Assembly: GCA_022870745.1 (NCBI GenBank)
Contig: CP085323.1
Location: 3,224,001 to 3,288,000, forward strand
Reading direction: 5' to 3'
Origin: Silvibacterium acidisoli
GTDB taxonomy: Bacteria > Acidobacteriota > Terriglobia > Terriglobales > Acidobacteriaceae
DNA: 64,000 nt
The position numbers and the translations under genes are program-made. Every line of letters starts with the position of its first letter. Position 1 is the first letter of the stretch. The notes beneath the pieces were generated by a model. That model was not told the DNA's origin. It made no database searches and saw only the letters and a list, made by a program, of their open reading frames with translations. Positions 62,289 to 64,000 of the stretch are shown piece by piece.

Positions 62289-64000
62289 TTGCGAAACGGG
62301 CCACGCCTCGGACTTCAGATCCTGGCGATTCTGGCAGGTACTGGGTTTGCGGCATTGGCTGCGGTAAGCGCATGGCTGTGGTTCGTGCCTGCACCATCGC
62401 TGCCGCAGTCGGGGCTGCTGCAGGCGGTAAGCTCTGTCCGGGCCACGGCCGGCAAAGCGGTGATCACTGTCGACTGGGATTCGATCCCCAACGCCGTCTG
62501 CTACCAGGTGCTGAGAAGCGACAATCCCAATGGCCCATTTCTTCTCGACAGCTTTGTCTACGGCGTTGTGTCGCCGATCGTGCAGCACACGGCGGAGCGG
62601 CTCTTTCCGGGCGAGCCTTTTGGGCGTATCCCACACGGTCCCTGGGTCGATACTGACATCCATCCCGGACGAACCTACTACTACCGGGTACGCGGCAATG
62701 ACGGCGGCGCGTGGAGTCCTGCCGGCAACACGATTGCCGTAACGGCGGCGCCGGAATCCGGCGAGACACCGCAGATCCAGGCCGACATCGATGCATCGCA
62801 GGTGGTGGGCACGCTGGAACACAAGTGGGAGACCGCCATCGGCTCCGAGCACCTCAGCTACATGCTGAAGGGCGACATCGATGCGCACGTGAAGGCGGCC
62901 GGCTTGGGGTTGCGCAATGGCAATCGCATGGCGCACGACACACTCGGGATCCAGTACATCCGCGCGCACGGCATTTTCATGGACGACCCCGCGGTGTACA
63001 CCGAAGACGCACAGGGGCATCCGCACTACGACTGGTCGAAGGTCGATCGCGTCTACGATATGCTTCGCCAGGATGGGTTGAAGCCGTTTGTGGAGCTCAG
63101 CTTCATGCCTGCGGCGCTTGCCGCCAATCCCGGCGCGAAGAAGATCTTTTCCTATAAGGCGAGCAGCTCTCCGCCAAAGGACTACGCCAAGTGGCGCGAC
63201 CTGGTGGCCGCGCTCGCGCAACACCTGATCGATCGTTACGGCAGGCAAGAGGTGGAAACCTGGCCCTTCGAGGTGTGGAACGAGCCGGATCTGAAACATG
63301 GCGTGGCGGTCTTCTGGACAGGGAACCAGGAAGATTATTTCCGCCTCTACGATTACGCGGCGGAAGGGGTGAAGTCGGTCGATCCCAATCTGAAAGTGGG
63401 AGGCCCGGTCGCCGCATTCACGACCTTTCAGGAGCCGTTCCTGAAGCACGTGACCACGCAGAACTTTGCGACCGGCGGAAATCGTACGCCGCTCGACTTC
63501 CTCGATCTTCATAACTATTTCCTTCCGGCCGCGGACTACCGTCCTCTGCTCGCTCGCTACGGGCTGCCCAATGTTCCCGTCTATTTCACCGAGTGGGGGC
63601 TGTCGCTGCAGTACGGAGACGAGGTCAACGACCTTCCCTACGGCGCCGCGGCGGTGGTCGCGGGCATAGAAGACAGTCTCGACCAGGTGGCGCTCCTCAG
63701 TTACTGGACGGCGAGCGACTACTTTGAGGAAAGCGGCAATCCGCGCGCCATCTTTCATGGCGGCTTCGGCCTGATCGGCCTCGATGGGCTGCGGAAATCC
63801 CGCTATTGGGCTTTCGCACTCCTGCATCGCATGGGCACCGGGAAGCTCGCTGTGAAGACTGAGGGGGATGGAGCAGGAGGCCTCGTGAAGTGTCTCGCCA
63901 CGCGCAGGGATTCCAGCGTTCAGGTTCTCCTCAGCAACGTGACCCTGGAGTTTGCAAAGGACAAAGGCGACGCAGCGCTCGGGCGGGATGTCTCTGTCCA
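62289..64000 (+). CDS. GH39-like glycoside hydrolase (3' truncated by window)
   Basis: The frame runs from a TTG at 62289 (AGGAG 8-9 bases upstream) past the window edge; 570 codons are visible. A hydrophobic N-terminus (LGLQILAILAGTGFAALAAV) suggests export or a membrane anchor; residues about 45-160 look like a fibronectin-III-type domain (YRVRGNDGGAWSPAGN). The catalytic domain shows WPFEVWNEPDL with acid/base E332 and VYFTEWGLSLQ with candidate nucleophile E435, as in GH39 beta-xylosidases and alpha-L-iduronidases (the motif spacing fits). Substrate is unknown. The C-terminal end and stop are outside the window. Confidence 0.85.
   Translation, partial: MRNGPRLGLQILAILAGTGFAALAAVSAWLWFVPAPSLPQSGLLQAVSSVRATAGKAVITVDWDSIPNAVCYQVLRSDNPNGPFLLDSFVYGVVSPIVQHTAERLFPGEPFGRIPHGPWVDTDIHPGRTYYYRVRGNDGGAWSPAGNTIAVTAAPESGETPQIQADIDASQVVGTLEHKWETAIGSEHLSYMLKGDIDAHVKAAGLGLRNGNRMAHDTLGIQYIRAHGIFMDDPAVYTEDAQGHPHYDWSKVDRVYDMLRQDGLKPFVELSFMPAALAANPGAKKIFSYKASSSPPKDYAKWRDLVAALAQHLIDRYGRQEVETWPFEVWNEPDLKHGVAVFWTGNQEDYFRLYDYAAEGVKSVDPNLKVGGPVAAFTTFQEPFLKHVTTQNFATGGNRTPLDFLDLHNYFLPAADYRPLLARYGLPNVPVYFTEWGLSLQYGDEVNDLPYGAAAVVAGIEDSLDQVALLSYWTASDYFEESGNPRAIFHGGFGLIGLDGLRKSRYWAFALLHRMGTGKLAVKTEGDGAGGLVKCLATRRDSSVQVLLSNVTLEFAKDKGDAALGRDVSV

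Noticed and set aside
62265-63827. 520-codon minus-strand frame opposite the GH39-like gene
   Set aside because: The plus-strand frame has a ribosome-binding site, signal-like N-terminus and both catalytic Glu motifs; the minus frame has none.

Overview
The window looks like chromosomal DNA of a Gram-negative, GC-rich (about 60% by eye) bacterium, most likely an acidobacterium of the Acidobacteriaceae/Terriglobia type. The Gram-negative assignment rests on LPS/Kdo synthesis (KdsB), an MlaE/MlaF lipid-transport pair, an OmpA-like protein, a carbohydrate porin and two TonB-dependent receptors. The acidobacterial assignment rests on the Oar-like architecture of those receptors (N-terminal carboxypeptidase-regulatory domain), the VWFA-related secreted protein, the Asp-box/BNR protein, futalosine-pathway MqnE and dispersed intergenic palindromes. 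This is an inference from protein flavour; no rRNA or tRNA gene was seen. No prophage, insertion sequence, CRISPR array or integrase was recognised.

Layout. 1-4.7 kb: the end of a LuxR-type regulator, an MFS carboxylate-type transporter, kdsB and acetyl-CoA synthetase. 4.9-11 kb (minus strand): a carbohydrate porin, then an ammonium/nitrogen-sensing operon read amtB-glnB-glnD. 11.3-18.2 kb (mostly plus): an isolated nuoB, an OmpA-like protein with two Ig-like repeats, a large Asp-box protein, rimI, a small secreted protein (minus) and mqnE. 18.2-26.9 kb (minus): OpgC-like acyltransferase, AmpG-type MFS protein, mlaE-mlaF, and a two-component pair made of an unusual PDZ-bearing membrane histidine kinase and a sigma-54 activator. 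27-30.2 kb: a 30-residue membrane microprotein with an ideal ribosome-binding site, a NUDIX hydrolase, a ZIP metal transporter, a DUF4149 protein and HtpX. 30.5-38.9 kb (plus): a 1219-residue TonB-dependent receptor, a single-domain response regulator and a cytochrome c maturation operon (ccmF-ccmH-small protein-carboxypeptidase-regulatory protein). 39-47.7 kb: S9 peptidase, HAD phosphatase, second TonB-dependent receptor, a bona fide OxyR (T100/H198/C199/C208 all present) with an OxyR-type box over its start codon, and uvrB.

47.8-57.9 kb is a long minus-strand run of envelope genes: cdsA-dxr-rseP, a YbgC-type thioesterase, a CNNM/CorC-like CBS protein, one Dpp-type permease, a type B carboxylesterase, an RND/MacA-type adaptor and a Gly-Ser-Gly-repeat DUF4097 protein. 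uppS, which usually sits directly upstream of cdsA, is separated from it by an oppositely oriented VWFA-like gene with its own terminator and neighbouring palindromic repeats. The window closes with a flavin-reductase-like protein, a zinc-ribbon/XRE regulator, an HD phosphohydrolase and a truncated GH39 glycosidase running off the edge.

Most of the window is ordinary housekeeping and envelope sequence. The most interesting points are the 30-residue membrane protein, the PDZ histidine kinase with a GAFTSA-variant activator, the OxyR gene and its box, the amtB-glnB-glnD order, the interrupted uppS/cdsA cluster, and the 30-bp perfect palindrome with a relative 11 kb away. I found no clearly new multi-gene defence or biosynthetic system.
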